Source of the DNA: Bacteroidota bacterium
GTDB lineage: Bacteria > Bacteroidota > Bacteroidia > Flavobacteriales > Flavobacteriaceae
Length of the DNA: 9,825 nt
Direction: 5' to 3'
Assembly (NCBI GenBank): GCA_021793135.1
Contig: JAJYTI010000072.1
Coordinates: 1-9,825, forward strand
Shown here: positions 1-6,982 of the stretch, piece after piece
Position numbering within the stretch: the stretch's first letter is position 1
Layout of the letters: every line of letters begins with the position of its first letter
Notes under the pieces: model-generated
The model's database searches: none
What the model saw: the letters and a program-made list of their open reading frames with translations, nothing else
What the model was told of the DNA's origin: nothing
Program-made: the position numbers and the translations under genes

Positions 1-4
1 TAGT

Positions 5-2452
5 TTATTTGACAACCTTCTTTTTACGATAATAATTGTACCCTAACCCAATGCTTAATAGAACAAATAATAAACTACTAGCTAAACTTATGTTAGTTCC
101 TGTTTTCACTACTTGCGGATCGAATACAAAACGAATTTCATGATCTCCGGCAGGTATCGGCATCCCACGTAGTAAATAATTGACTTTAAAGAAGTCAGTA
201 GCCTTATCATCAACATATACTTTCCAACCGTATGGATAATACTGCTCAGAGAACACAGCTATTTGTGGAGTATTGGATTGATATCTATAAACCAATGTAT
301 TTGGCTTATGCTCTATTAAATCGATATAAGCATCGGAATCTCTATTTTCCCATTGCATTTGGTTTTCGATCTCTTTTTTATATTTCTCTTGAGCAACAGC
401 AAATTCTTTACTATTCAGTGTATCTAATGCTTGGATTTCTTCATCTGCATTTTCCACATATATCATATCTTTTACAAACCAAGCATTCCCATTAGCAAAT
501 GGGTTACGTTGTGCTACGGCACCAGAGTTTTCTTTTTGAACGATTAAATATTTTGCATTAAGCATATTTAAAACTCCCATGTGCACCTCATCTTTTAAAT
601 AGAAGTCATAAATATCTTGCATACGTTTAGGTTTAGCAGCATGATATCCACCAATAGAGTTATGGAAATAACTAGCGTGTGTACTATTAAACGTACTTCT
701 AGTTAAATCGAATACTCTAAAATAATCTTCATCTTTAAGTATTTCAATATCGGCTCCATCCTTATCATACGGTGTATTCATAACCGATGCCGGCACAAAG
801 TCCTCTTTATTTACATAGCGTTTGTCTACTCCTACAAGGTCTATAAGCACTAAAACTCCTACGATTACCACAGGCCATGTAATTTTTATTTCTTTTTTCA
901 GATAATAAAACAAAACTGCAGCAACAATCAATATTAAAATCAATGATCGCCATGTATCCATCATCATTAATGATGCACGATCTTCGCGAATAGCATAAAC
1001 AAGATCGGGCCCCATTTGCTCAATAATATATGCATCCATTGGACTTGCAAAAGATAATAGAGTGTTTTTAAACACTACAAAAATCAAAAGAATACCTCCT
1101 ACAATTCCAGTACTATACAATAAAGATTTTTGACGTTCTTCATCGGAATGCTTTTTATTAAAGAAAAATTCTTGCAACCCTAGAATTGCCATAACTGGTA
1201 ATACTAATTCAAGTAAAACTTGAATCGAAGAAACAGCTCGGAACTTATCATACATTGGTACATATTCGATAAAGAAATTGGTTAAGAAAGAAAAGTTCTT
1301 ACCCCAAGACAAGAATAAACTCAGTAACAATCCAGCCAACAGCCATTTTCTACGTACTCCTTTCACTAAGAAAAGTGAAAGTACCGCTAAAAAAATTACA
1401 ACTGCACCTACATAGGCAGGAGCAGCCACAATAGGTTGATCGCCCCAATAAACTGGCAATTGTTTAGTGAAATCTTCTGCTTGATATTTTGGTACCCCTT
1501 GAGAAACCAAGAATTTTACAGTATGCGAGTCTTTTGGCATTTTTTCTGACGTACCACCACCCATTAATCGAGGTATTAACAGGTTAAAGCTTTCCAATTT
1601 TCCATAGCTATATTCGGTTATATACTCATAGTCCAAACCAGAAGTAGCTGGTTTAGGAGTACCATCACTAGTTATAGTCAATTCGCTTTTTCCTCTAGTA
1701 GATTCTTTTGCATACTCTTGCGTTGCTAGAATATTTGTAGCATTCATCCCTAAAGCCAATACTACCGCAATAGCACTAACCCCAATTGCTTTGAAAAAAT
1801 CTGGTAAGGTTTTTTCTTTAAAAGCTTGTATTAGATATACAATTCCTAAACATAACACCAATAATAACAAATAATATGTCATTTGGAAGTGATTAGCTAC
1901 CAGATGCAAGCCCATCCCTAATGCTGTAACGATAAAACTAAGAATATACTTTCGTTGAAAACCTAATAAGATGCCACTAAGCACTAAAGGCATATAAGCC
2001 ACTGCATGAGCTTTGGCATTGTGTCCTACTCCTAGAATAATAATTAAATAGGTGGAAAATCCGAAAGCCATTGCACCTACAAATGCTAATCGATAATCTA
2101 CCTTAAGCACCATGAATAGGATATAAATCCCTATAAAATATAAGAATAGATAATCTGCTGGTCTAGGCAAGAAACGTATAGTTTGATCTAATTTCTTAAT
2201 ATAATTATGTGCATATAATGCTCCTAATTGATAGGTTGGCATACCTCCAAAAGCTGCATTAGTCCAGTAAGTTTCTTCTCCAGTCTGTTTTGCATATTCC
2301 TTTTGTTGATTGGCCATCCCAATATATTGAACAATATCACTTTGGTAAATAGCTTTTCCCTCTATAACAGGGCTAAAATAAGCCAAAGAAACACCTGCGA
2401 ATAAAAATAAAACTACAAGATGAGGTAAAAATTTTCTGAATAAAGCTTGCAT
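5..2452 (-). CDS. YfhO-family polytopic membrane protein (GT-C-like glycosyltransferase candidate)
   Basis: The 815-residue product is an integral membrane protein of the YfhO family in its long Bacteroidota form. An N-terminal membrane segment (about 11-28) precedes an extracytoplasmic loop with an acidic site (QSD, D39). Clusters of hydrophobic segments follow at about 101-240, 342-428, 446-462 and 502-541. A large soluble C-terminal part (about 545-785) follows, then a last helix (about 787-806) and a basic tail. Conserved-looking loop motifs are GHNAKAHA (143-150), SWGKNF (382-387), YDKFRAVS (401-408) and GGYHAAKPKR (601-610). The first-loop Asp and topology fit GT-C enzymes that use lipid-phosphate sugars; Bacillus YfhO is linked to sugar decoration of cell-wall polymers. 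Substrate here is unknown. The ATG at 2452 starts just before the first membrane helix. It lies 35 bases after the DUF4834 gene, so the two are probably co-transcribed. Family call is firm; glycosyltransferase activity is inference. Confidence 0.9.
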   Translation of the reverse strand: MQALFRKFLPHLVVLFLFAGVSLAYFSPVIEGKAIYQSDIVQYIGMANQQKEYAKQTGEETYWTNAAFGGMPTYQLGALYAHNYIKKLDQTIRFLPRPADYLFLYFIGIYILFMVLKVDYRLAFVGAMAFGFSTYLIIILGVGHNAKAHAVAYMPLVLSGILLGFQRKYILSFIVTALGMGLHLVANHFQMTYYLLLLVLCLGIVYLIQAFKEKTLPDFFKAIGVSAIAVVLALGMNATNILATQEYAKESTRGKSELTITSDGTPKPATSGLDYEYITEYSYGKLESFNLLIPRLMGGGTSEKMPKDSHTVKFLVSQGVPKYQAEDFTKQLPVYWGDQPIVAAPAYVGAVVIFLAVLSLFLVKGVRRKWLLAGLLLSLFLSWGKNFSFLTNFFIEYVPMYDKFRAVSSIQVLLELVLPVMAILGLQEFFFNKKHSDEERQKSLLYSTGIVGGILLIFVVFKNTLLSFASPMDAYIIEQMGPDLVYAIREDRASLMMMDTWRSLILILIVAAVLFYYLKKEIKITWPVVIVGVLVLIDLVGVDKRYVNKEDFVPASVMNTPYDKDGADIEILKDEDYFRVFDLTRSTFNSTHASYFHNSIGGYHAAKPKRMQDIYDFYLKDEVHMGVLNMLNAKYLIVQKENSGAVAQRNPFANGNAWFVKDMIYVENADEEIQALDTLNSKEFAVAQEKYKKEIENQMQWENRDSDAYIDLIEHKPNTLVYRYQSNTPQIAVFSEQYYPYGWKVYVDDKATDFFKVNYLLRGMPIPAGDHEIRFVFDPQVVKTGTNISLASSLLFVLLSIGLGYNYYRKKKVVK

Positions 2453-2487
2453 AATAAAAGGTATAATCGTGTCGGGTTCTTAATTTT

Positions 2488-2751
2488 TTATTCTATCTCT
2501 TCAAAATCTACATACTCTCCTAAATCGGAAGTATCTTGTTTATTTTTCGCAGAATGAGGCATTTTATCTATAGTTATACTACCCTCTTTTTGTTTTTTAG
2601 GTTTTTCTTCTTGATTTGGACTAAACCCCATAGATGCATGAATTTTATCTTCTAGTTTCCGCATCATAAACTTCATGATATACGGTCTTGCTAAACGGAA
2701 GATAATTCGAAGCAACACTAGGGCTAGTATAATTATTACGAATGTTTCCAA
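2488..2751 (-). CDS. DUF4834-type small membrane protein, TTG start
   Basis: This 87-residue protein has one N-terminal hydrophobic helix (about 4-17, FVIIILALVLLRIIF), then a basic patch (RLARPYIMKFMMRKLEDK) and a charged hydrophilic tail ending in an acidic DLGEYVDFEEIE. It resembles the DUF4834 proteins of Flavobacteriia, which have no known function; the architecture suggests an inner-membrane anchor with a cytoplasmic tail. The likely start is TTG at 2751: reading upstream in frame there is no ATG before a stop at 2767-2769, and the next internal Met is residue 26, after the helix. The yfhO-like gene begins 35 bases downstream with no terminator between, so a joint role at the envelope is plausible but unproven. 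A TAGATTTG -7 box lies 36 bases upstream. Confidence 0.8.
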   Translation of the reverse strand: METFVIIILALVLLRIIFRLARPYIMKFMMRKLEDKIHASMGFSPNQEEKPKKQKEGSITIDKMPHSAKNKQDTSDLGEYVDFEEIE

Positions 2752-2787
2752 AAAAATGAATTTTATCTAATTAATGTATTAATCGCT

Positions 2788-2795
2788 CAAATCTA
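2788..2795 (-). promoter_or_regulatory. Bacteroidota -7 promoter box for the DUF4834-yfhO unit
   Basis: Read on the minus strand this is TAGATTTG, an exact match to the Bacteroidetes -7 consensus TAnnTTTG. Transcription would begin near 2780-2784, giving a leader of about 30 bases before the TTG at 2751. I do not see a well-placed -33 TTG, so this is a motif-level call only. Confidence 0.45.
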
Positions 2796-2849
2796 CAAAT
2801 ACTATACAAAAAAGCAGTGACGCTAGTAACAATTATAAACTAATTATTC

Positions 2850-2857
2850 TATATTTG
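2850..2857 (+). promoter_or_regulatory. Bacteroidota -7 promoter box for the beta-barrel gene
   Basis: TATATTTG matches the TAnnTTTG consensus exactly. The predicted transcription start (about 2862-2865) is only about 10 bases before the ATG at 2873, so the leader would be very short. The box overlaps an in-frame TTG at 2855, which argues that the TTG is part of the promoter and not a start codon. No clear -33 TTG is seen at the expected spacing. Confidence 0.45.
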
Positions 2858-2872
2858 ATCAAAACCAGTAGT

Positions 2873-3850
2873 ATGAAGTTGGATTATCGTATTTTATATT
2901 TATTCTTTTTTTGTGTCGCACCACAAGCATTTTCTCAATATACTGACTTAATAAACACGAATAGGCCTGGACAATCGCAAGGTGCATATTCCGTTGGAAA
3001 AAATGTTTATCAATTTGAACTAGGACTGGGTTATGGTAAAGAGAGTCACAAATTATTAGATACAAAAACTACTGGAATGTTGGCCGAATACGCCATACGA
3101 TTAGGAGTGGGATTAGAAGAGTTAGAATTTAATATCACTGGAGCATTCCAACAACATGATGTAACATACAATAGCCTAGGATATTCTGAGAAGTACAGCA
3201 ACTTTTCTAGTAACACTATAGGTGCAAAATACCTGTTATACGATCCGAATATAAAACGAGAATTAAAAGGCCCAAATTTATATAGCTGGAGAAAAAACAA
3301 TCGTTTCCAATTAGAAGATCTTATCCCAGCAGTTTCCTTATATGCAGGAGTTAATATAGACTCTAAGGACAACCCTTTTATTTATGAAGATCAACTTACC
3401 ATAAGTCCAAAATTTATGGTAGCCACACAAAATAACTGGATAGGTGGTTGGGTATTTGTAACAAACTTTATTGTAGATAGAATTTCTACCGACTACCCAT
3501 CTTATCAATATATACTTACTCTTACTCATACCTTACGCACTGGAACTTCGATATTTGTAGAAAACCATGGAATATTTAGCGATTTCTATTCAGACCAATT
3601 ATTAAGATTTGGTTTAGCACATCTTATAAACCCTAATTTGCATATTGATGCTTCTCTTCAAGTAAATTTTAAAGATACGCCTACAAAGACGTATGGCCGT
3701 ATTGGAATAGCATATAGAATCGATAGACATGACGATGACGAATATATCGAAGAAAAGCAAGGGCTTTTCGGCCGCCAAATGAAAAAGGAAAGAAAAAATA
3801 AGGAAAAGAAAGAAAAAGAACAACGACAAATAGAAGAATCTGGAATGTGA
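2873..3850 (+). CDS. Exported beta-barrel 'transporter' (phenol MetA-degradation-like family)
   Basis: The 325-residue product starts with a signal peptide (about 1-21: MKLDYR, then a hydrophobic run ILYLFFFCVAPQAF, ending AFS-Q). The mature part opens with YTDLINTNRPGQSQGAYSVGKNVYQFELGLGYG, the 'I-T-x-RP-x-Q-x-x-x-x-V-x-x-x-x-x-Q-x-E' pattern typical of PF13557-like proteins that Bacteroidota annotations call 'transporter'. Alternating aromatic and polar strands run through the rest and fit an outer-membrane barrel. The end is unusual: after the last strand (GRIGIAYRID) comes a highly charged tail, first acidic (HDDDEYIEE), then very Lys/Glu-rich. I chose ATG 2873 over an in-frame TTG at 2855, because the TTG lies inside a -7 box and the ATG gives a clean signal peptide. 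It is divergent from the DUF4834-yfhO unit. Substrate is unknown, and true transport activity is not shown by the sequence. Confidence 0.75.
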   Translation: MKLDYRILYLFFFCVAPQAFSQYTDLINTNRPGQSQGAYSVGKNVYQFELGLGYGKESHKLLDTKTTGMLAEYAIRLGVGLEELEFNITGAFQQHDVTYNSLGYSEKYSNFSSNTIGAKYLLYDPNIKRELKGPNLYSWRKNNRFQLEDLIPAVSLYAGVNIDSKDNPFIYEDQLTISPKFMVATQNNWIGGWVFVTNFIVDRISTDYPSYQYILTLTHTLRTGTSIFVENHGIFSDFYSDQLLRFGLAHLINPNLHIDASLQVNFKDTPTKTYGRIGIAYRIDRHDDDEYIEEKQGLFGRQMKKERKNKEKKEKEQRQIEESGM

Positions 3851-3865
3851 TTTTATGAGACTTTT

Positions 3866-3911
3866 AAAATAGAAATGCCCGATTATTTAAATAATCGGGC
3901 ATTTCTATTTT
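3866..3911. terminator. Bidirectional intrinsic terminator, perfect 46-bp palindrome
   Basis: The two 23-base arms (3866-3888 and 3889-3911) are exact reverse complements with no spacer. The stem core GCCCGATTAT / ATAATCGGGC has its turn in TTTAAA, and the outer part is AAAATAGAAAT / ATTTCTATTTT, supplying a T-rich end whichever strand is transcribed. It starts 15 bases after the barrel gene's stop and 16 bases from the nitroreductase stop, exactly where two convergent genes need a shared terminator. Confidence 0.92.
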
Positions 3912-3927
3912 CATGTGTTACGCTACA

Positions 3928-4566
3928 TTATCTAATGTATTTTACAGACTTTTCTATTGGTTTTCTCACTTTTTTCAAGCTAGAAAAGAAATCATCTTTA
4001 GATCGATATCCGATAGGTAACAGAAGAACCGATTTTAAATTCTGTTCTTCTAATCCTAATATTCTATCCACATCCTCTGGGTTAAAGCCTTCCATAGGAC
4101 AAGCATCTACTCCTTCATATGCACAAAAAGATAGTACATTTCCAAAGGTTAGGTAAGCTTGATTGGTAGCCCAATTTATAACCTCGTCAGCATTATAGTT
4201 ACTAAAAACCTCTATCATATTTCTACGATAAGGTTCTAATATATTTGGATCTGTGTTTCTAATTTCTATTTCTCTCTCGAAATAATCATGAATATACTCA
4301 GGAGTTATTTGAGTCTTAATACAAAATACCAATATATGCGATGCTGTTTGCACTTGTTTTTGCCCCCAGCTAGCTTTGGTTAGCTCTTCTTGCAATGCTT
4401 TATCACTTACTACAAACAACTTTACAGGTTGTAAACCATAAGAAGTAGCTGTAAGGTTGAATGCCTCCACTATTCTATCGATTTGCTCTTGTGCAAGCAA
4501 TCGCTCTGTATCGAATGTTTTGGTAGCATAACGCCATTGCAAGGCATTTAATAAATCTTTATCCAT
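3928..4566 (-). CDS. NAD(P)H-dependent FMN nitroreductase (NfsB-like family)
   Basis: The 212-residue protein is a full-length member of the nitroreductase family, close in size to NfsB (about 217). It should be a cytosolic homodimer using FMN and NAD(P)H to reduce nitro compounds or quinones; the physiological substrate is not evident. Visible family features are WRYATKTF at 11-18 (R12 and K16 as likely FMN-phosphate contacts), TSYGLQPVK at 41-49, NWATNQAYLTFGNVL at 131-145, the GVDACPMEGF segment at 152-161, and GYRSKDDFF at 187-194 followed by the basic KKVRKP. It has no signal peptide. The ATG at 4566 is preceded by a -7 box at a sensible distance and by two operator-like repeats, so it is probably an independent, regulated transcription unit. 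It ends against a shared terminator. Confidence 0.93.
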   Translation of the reverse strand: MDKDLLNALQWRYATKTFDTERLLAQEQIDRIVEAFNLTATSYGLQPVKLFVVSDKALQEELTKASWGQKQVQTASHILVFCIKTQITPEYIHDYFEREIEIRNTDPNILEPYRRNMIEVFSNYNADEVINWATNQAYLTFGNVLSFCAYEGVDACPMEGFNPEDVDRILGLEEQNLKSVLLLPIGYRSKDDFFSSLKKVRKPIEKSVKYIR

Positions 4567-4590
4567 AATTCGGTCAAAATATTATCTCTA

Positions 4591-4598
4591 CAAAATTA
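4591..4598 (-). promoter_or_regulatory. Bacteroidota -7 promoter box for the nitroreductase gene
   Basis: On the minus strand this reads TAATTTTG, matching TAnnTTTG exactly, about 24 bases before the ATG. The implied transcription start is near 4584-4587. No good -33 TTG is seen upstream, which would fit a promoter that depends on an activator, but the absence is weak evidence. Confidence 0.45.
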
Positions 4599-4628
4599 CA
4601 ACAATTAGGCGAGAACTTATTAAAAGTG

Positions 4629-4689
4629 GAAGTAGTGTTCCTACTTTATAAATTACGCATTAATAAAAGAAGTAGTGTTTGACCTACTT
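4629..4689. repeat. Pair of dyad direct repeats, candidate operators upstream of the nitroreductase
   Basis: Two copies of the same motif lie 40 bases apart. Copy 1 (4629-4646) is GAAGTAGTGTT directly followed by CCTACTT. Copy 2 (4669-4689) is GAAGTAGTGTT, an extra TGA, then CCTACTT. All 18 shared bases are identical. Each copy is also an inverted repeat, AAGTAG...CTACTT, with a 5-base gap in copy 1 and 8 in copy 2. On the minus strand they fall roughly 45-105 bases upstream of the predicted nitroreductase transcription start, a position typical of activator sites. They also lie in the 3' region of the Dph6-like gene, so a weak role in mRNA end formation cannot be excluded. The regulator is not in this window. 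Confidence 0.6.
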
Positions 4690-4747
4690 AACTTACAAAC
4701 ATCTTATTTATAAGGATAACCGATTAGTATTTTTGAAAAAAGAATTA

Positions 4748-5470
4748 TTAAGATAACGAGATATTGGCGAAATAATAATCAGATTCCCAAGATTGTTCTT
4801 CTTTTTCTTTAAAGCAATTATCTTCGTTATCTGTATTTCTGCTATAACTACGCTGTATTATCTCTGATATCTTATAATTTATTGGCTTTTTAAAATTTGG
4901 GCCATCAAATACGAAAGTGTGATACTCTCCATTTTCCCCACTACTATCTATTCCTGAAGGTAGATCTTTTAAAAAGTTTTCGTCTACAACACGTCCTACC
5001 CAATCTTTTGATAATTTATTGGCTTGTACTGCAACAACTACTGCTTTAAAACCTTTAGCTATAAAATCTTGCATTACCTCTTTTGTATCTCTTCCCCATA
5101 AAGGAAATAGATATTTCATTCCTATTTTATCTAATTCGTTTTCACGATACGCTCTTAAATCTTCTAAAAGTATATCTCCAAAACTTGCAGTATCAAAGCC
5201 TTCCTCTAGCATTGTACGATACACCGTCTCCATTTGTTTATTATAGGTCGACAAAGAGGCATCTGCATCTAATGCTATTTGTTTTATTTCTATTCCCAAA
5301 CTTTCCTCTTGAGCAATTAGCATTTCCTTAGAAATTCCATGCATACTCACTCGTTCACTTTCAGCATTTATAGTGGTCAATAACTTGGTTATCGGTTGTT
5401 TCTTTTGCAAGTAATATAAACTCAATGCACTATCCTTACCAGAACTCCAATGATGAAATATTTTTGACAT
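4748..5470 (-). CDS. Dph6-like PP-loop ATPase (diphthine-ammonia ligase family, COG2102-like)
   Basis: The 240-residue protein belongs to the adenine-nucleotide alpha-hydrolase (PP-loop) family related to diphthine-ammonia ligase. The ATP-pyrophosphatase loop is WSSGKDSALS at 8-17. Downstream family motifs are FGDILLEDLRAYRE (97-110), PLWGRDT (123-129) and SSGENGEYHTFVFDGP (176-191). All look intact, so ATP-dependent adenylation followed by amidation or a similar step is likely. Archaeal and eukaryotic relatives complete diphthamide on elongation factor 2; bacteria are not known to make diphthamide, so the transferred 'diphthine--ammonia ligase' name should not be read literally. Its real substrate is unknown. 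The ATG at 5470 is only 3 bases after the aroQ stop, which indicates co-transcription and possibly coupled translation. The C-terminal 30 or so residues are charged and look poorly structured. Confidence 0.88.
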   Translation of the reverse strand: MSKIFHHWSSGKDSALSLYYLQKKQPITKLLTTINAESERVSMHGISKEMLIAQEESLGIEIKQIALDADASLSTYNKQMETVYRTMLEEGFDTASFGDILLEDLRAYRENELDKIGMKYLFPLWGRDTKEVMQDFIAKGFKAVVVAVQANKLSKDWVGRVVDENFLKDLPSGIDSSGENGEYHTFVFDGPNFKKPINYKISEIIQRSYSRNTDNEDNCFKEKEEQSWESDYYFANISLS

Positions 5471-5473
5471 ATT

Positions 5474-5893
5474 TTATTTACAAATTAAAGCTTCGATAGC
5501 TAAGATATACGATTGCATTCCAAAACCTATAATAACACCAGAAACATGCGGAGATAAATAAGATTTATGTCGATAAGCCTCTCTTGCAAACGTATTACTC
5601 ATGTGTACTTCTACAACTGGTATTTTCATAGCGCGTACCGCATCGGCTATTGCAATAGATGTATGCGTATAAGCACCAGCATTTAGTACTACTCCATCTG
5701 CACTATCGTCTACCGACTGTAGATAATCAATAAGAATACCTTCACAATTAGATTGTTTATAATCAAATTGAACATTAGGATATTTTTCTTTCAAAGTCTT
5801 TAAAAGATCTTCAAAAGTTTCTGTTCCATAGATTTCAGGTTCACGTTGTCCTATTTTATTGAGATTTGGACCGTTTATAATCGCTATTTTCAT
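5474..5893 (-). CDS. aroQ: Type II 3-dehydroquinate dehydratase
   Basis: AroQ converts 3-dehydroquinate to 3-dehydroshikimate, the third step of the shikimate pathway to chorismate and aromatic amino acids, as a cytosolic dodecamer. The 139-residue length is normal. Diagnostic features are the N-terminal INGPNLNKIGQREPEIYG (6-23), with the lid arginine R17 and catalytic tyrosine Y22; LNAGAYTHTSIAI (70-82), with the substrate-binding N71 and H77; the EVHMSN segment (95-100), with the catalytic H97; and the REAYRHKS segment (104-111) with R108. Every expected active-site residue is present. The gene lies 57 bases after the metallo-hydrolase gene with no obvious terminator, and 3 bases before the Dph6-like gene. 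No exact -7 box is seen immediately upstream; the best is an imperfect TATCTTTA on the minus strand at 5899-5906. Read-through from the gene upstream is therefore possible. Confidence 0.97.
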   Translation of the reverse strand: MKIAIINGPNLNKIGQREPEIYGTETFEDLLKTLKEKYPNVQFDYKQSNCEGILIDYLQSVDDSADGVVLNAGAYTHTSIAIADAVRAMKIPVVEVHMSNTFAREAYRHKSYLSPHVSGVIIGFGMQSYILAIEALICK

Positions 5894-5950
5894 ACTTGTA
5901 AAGATAAATAAAAGCTTTGAGTTTTTACTAGCTTAAGTTTTTATGATTGC

Positions 5951-6982
5951 CTAATAAGCGTCCCACCAATTATCCAGTATTGCAGTTTTAGCATCGAATA
6001 CTTGTCCTAAGGTTGGAACACTATATGGCAAATTATATCTTTTAGCTGAATGTATGAATCGTTGCACCGGATCTTTCCAGCTATGCTGTGAGATGGTAAA
6101 CGCGCCCCAATGGACAGGCATTGCCAAGGCGACGTTCGCCTCTAAAGCAGCAAAAACACTTTGTACTGGAAATAAATGTATATCTTTCCAATACGGACTA
6201 TACTGGCCGCATTCTATGAAACCAAAATCTATCGTACCAAAACGTTTGCCGATTTCTTTAAAATGCTTACCGTACCCACCATCGCCACTAAACCAAATAG
6301 TTTCCACTTCGGATTGGATCACCCAACCACCCCATAAAGACTTTGCACGATCCATAACACCTCTACCCGAGAAATGTCGTGTAGGAGTAAATGTAAATCG
6401 TAAGGTTTCCATAGTATATTCATCCCACCAATCCATTTCTGTGATTTTCTTTGGTTGTACACCCCACTTTATAAGATGCCTCCCTACTCCTAATGCGACG
6501 ATAAACTTTTTAGTTTTATGTTGTAGTTTCATAATACTAGCATAATCCAAATGGTCATAATGATCATGAGATAACAACACAACATCTATCTCAGGAAGTT
6601 CTTCAATTATATCTAATGTATCGGAAGTAAAACGTTTTAATGGAAAAGGGGAAATAGGCGCTGCATTATCTCCTAACATTGGGTCGATAAGTAAATTTAA
6701 ACCACCTATTTGAAGATATACTGCAGAATGTCCAAACCAAACACCTTGCATTGTCGAAGTGTTTAGTTTTTCTAAACCGAACGGCTGCATAAACAATTCC
6801 TTTTTAGGGACTTGATTATTGTTTTTTATATATTGTTCATACATCAAATTAGGAATGGCACTTACTTTTGGCCCCATTCCAGTAGAGATATGATTTACGA
6901 ACTTCCCATCTTTCCAGTTTGGTGATTTCTTATACCTTTTAAGATCTTTTTCTGTTGGACTTGCTCCGAATTGCTCAAACAT
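5951..6982 (-). CDS. Metallo-beta-lactamase-fold hydrolase, NAPE-PLD/UlaG-like
   Basis: The 343-residue protein is an MBL-fold metal hydrolase of the COG2220 type, closest in motif order to N-acyl-phosphatidylethanolamine phospholipase D (NAPE-PLD). It has WFGHSAVYL at 82-90, DP (100-101), the metal motif SHDHYDHLD (138-146), TPTRHFSGRG (199-208), SGDGGYG (232-238) and MPVHWGAF (288-295). By correspondence with NAPE-PLD, the dinuclear zinc ligands should be H139, H141, D143, H144, H203, D234 and H291, and all are present. The N-terminal 75 residues are a hydrophilic extension without signal peptide or membrane helix, so a cytosolic or peripheral location is expected. The substrate is not determined by these motifs: a phospholipase D, a lactonase or another phosphodiesterase is possible. 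It may be the first gene of a unit with aroQ and the Dph6-like gene, though 57 bases separate it from aroQ. Confidence 0.88.
   Translation of the reverse strand: MFEQFGASPTEKDLKRYKKSPNWKDGKFVNHISTGMGPKVSAIPNLMYEQYIKNNNQVPKKELFMQPFGLEKLNTSTMQGVWFGHSAVYLQIGGLNLLIDPMLGDNAAPISPFPLKRFTSDTLDIIEELPEIDVVLLSHDHYDHLDYASIMKLQHKTKKFIVALGVGRHLIKWGVQPKKITEMDWWDEYTMETLRFTFTPTRHFSGRGVMDRAKSLWGGWVIQSEVETIWFSGDGGYGKHFKEIGKRFGTIDFGFIECGQYSPYWKDIHLFPVQSVFAALEANVALAMPVHWGAFTISQHSWKDPVQRFIHSAKRYNLPYSVPTLGQVFDAKTAILDNWWDAY

Noticed and set aside
232..495. Plus-strand open frame of 87 codons
   Set aside because: It lies wholly inside the antisense of the yfhO-like gene, which has clear family motifs; composition is unlike a real protein.
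3924..3939. TACATTA-TC-TAATGTA inverted repeat across the nitroreductase stop codon
   Set aside because: It is a short AT-rich stem with a 2-base loop that cannot fold well; the adjacent 46-bp palindrome explains termination.
4567..4747. Small RNA or small gene in the 181-base gap
   Set aside because: No open frame with coding character and no stable stem beyond the operator-like dyads and a weak CTTAT/ATAAG stem were found.
5894..5950. Terminator between the metallo-hydrolase and aroQ genes
   Set aside because: Only tiny palindromes (CTTAAG, AAAGCTTT) occur, with no GC-rich stem, so read-through is as likely as termination.
6054..6545. Plus-strand open frame of 163 codons
   Set aside because: It is antisense to the metallo-hydrolase gene, whose metal-ligand motifs are all intact on the minus strand.
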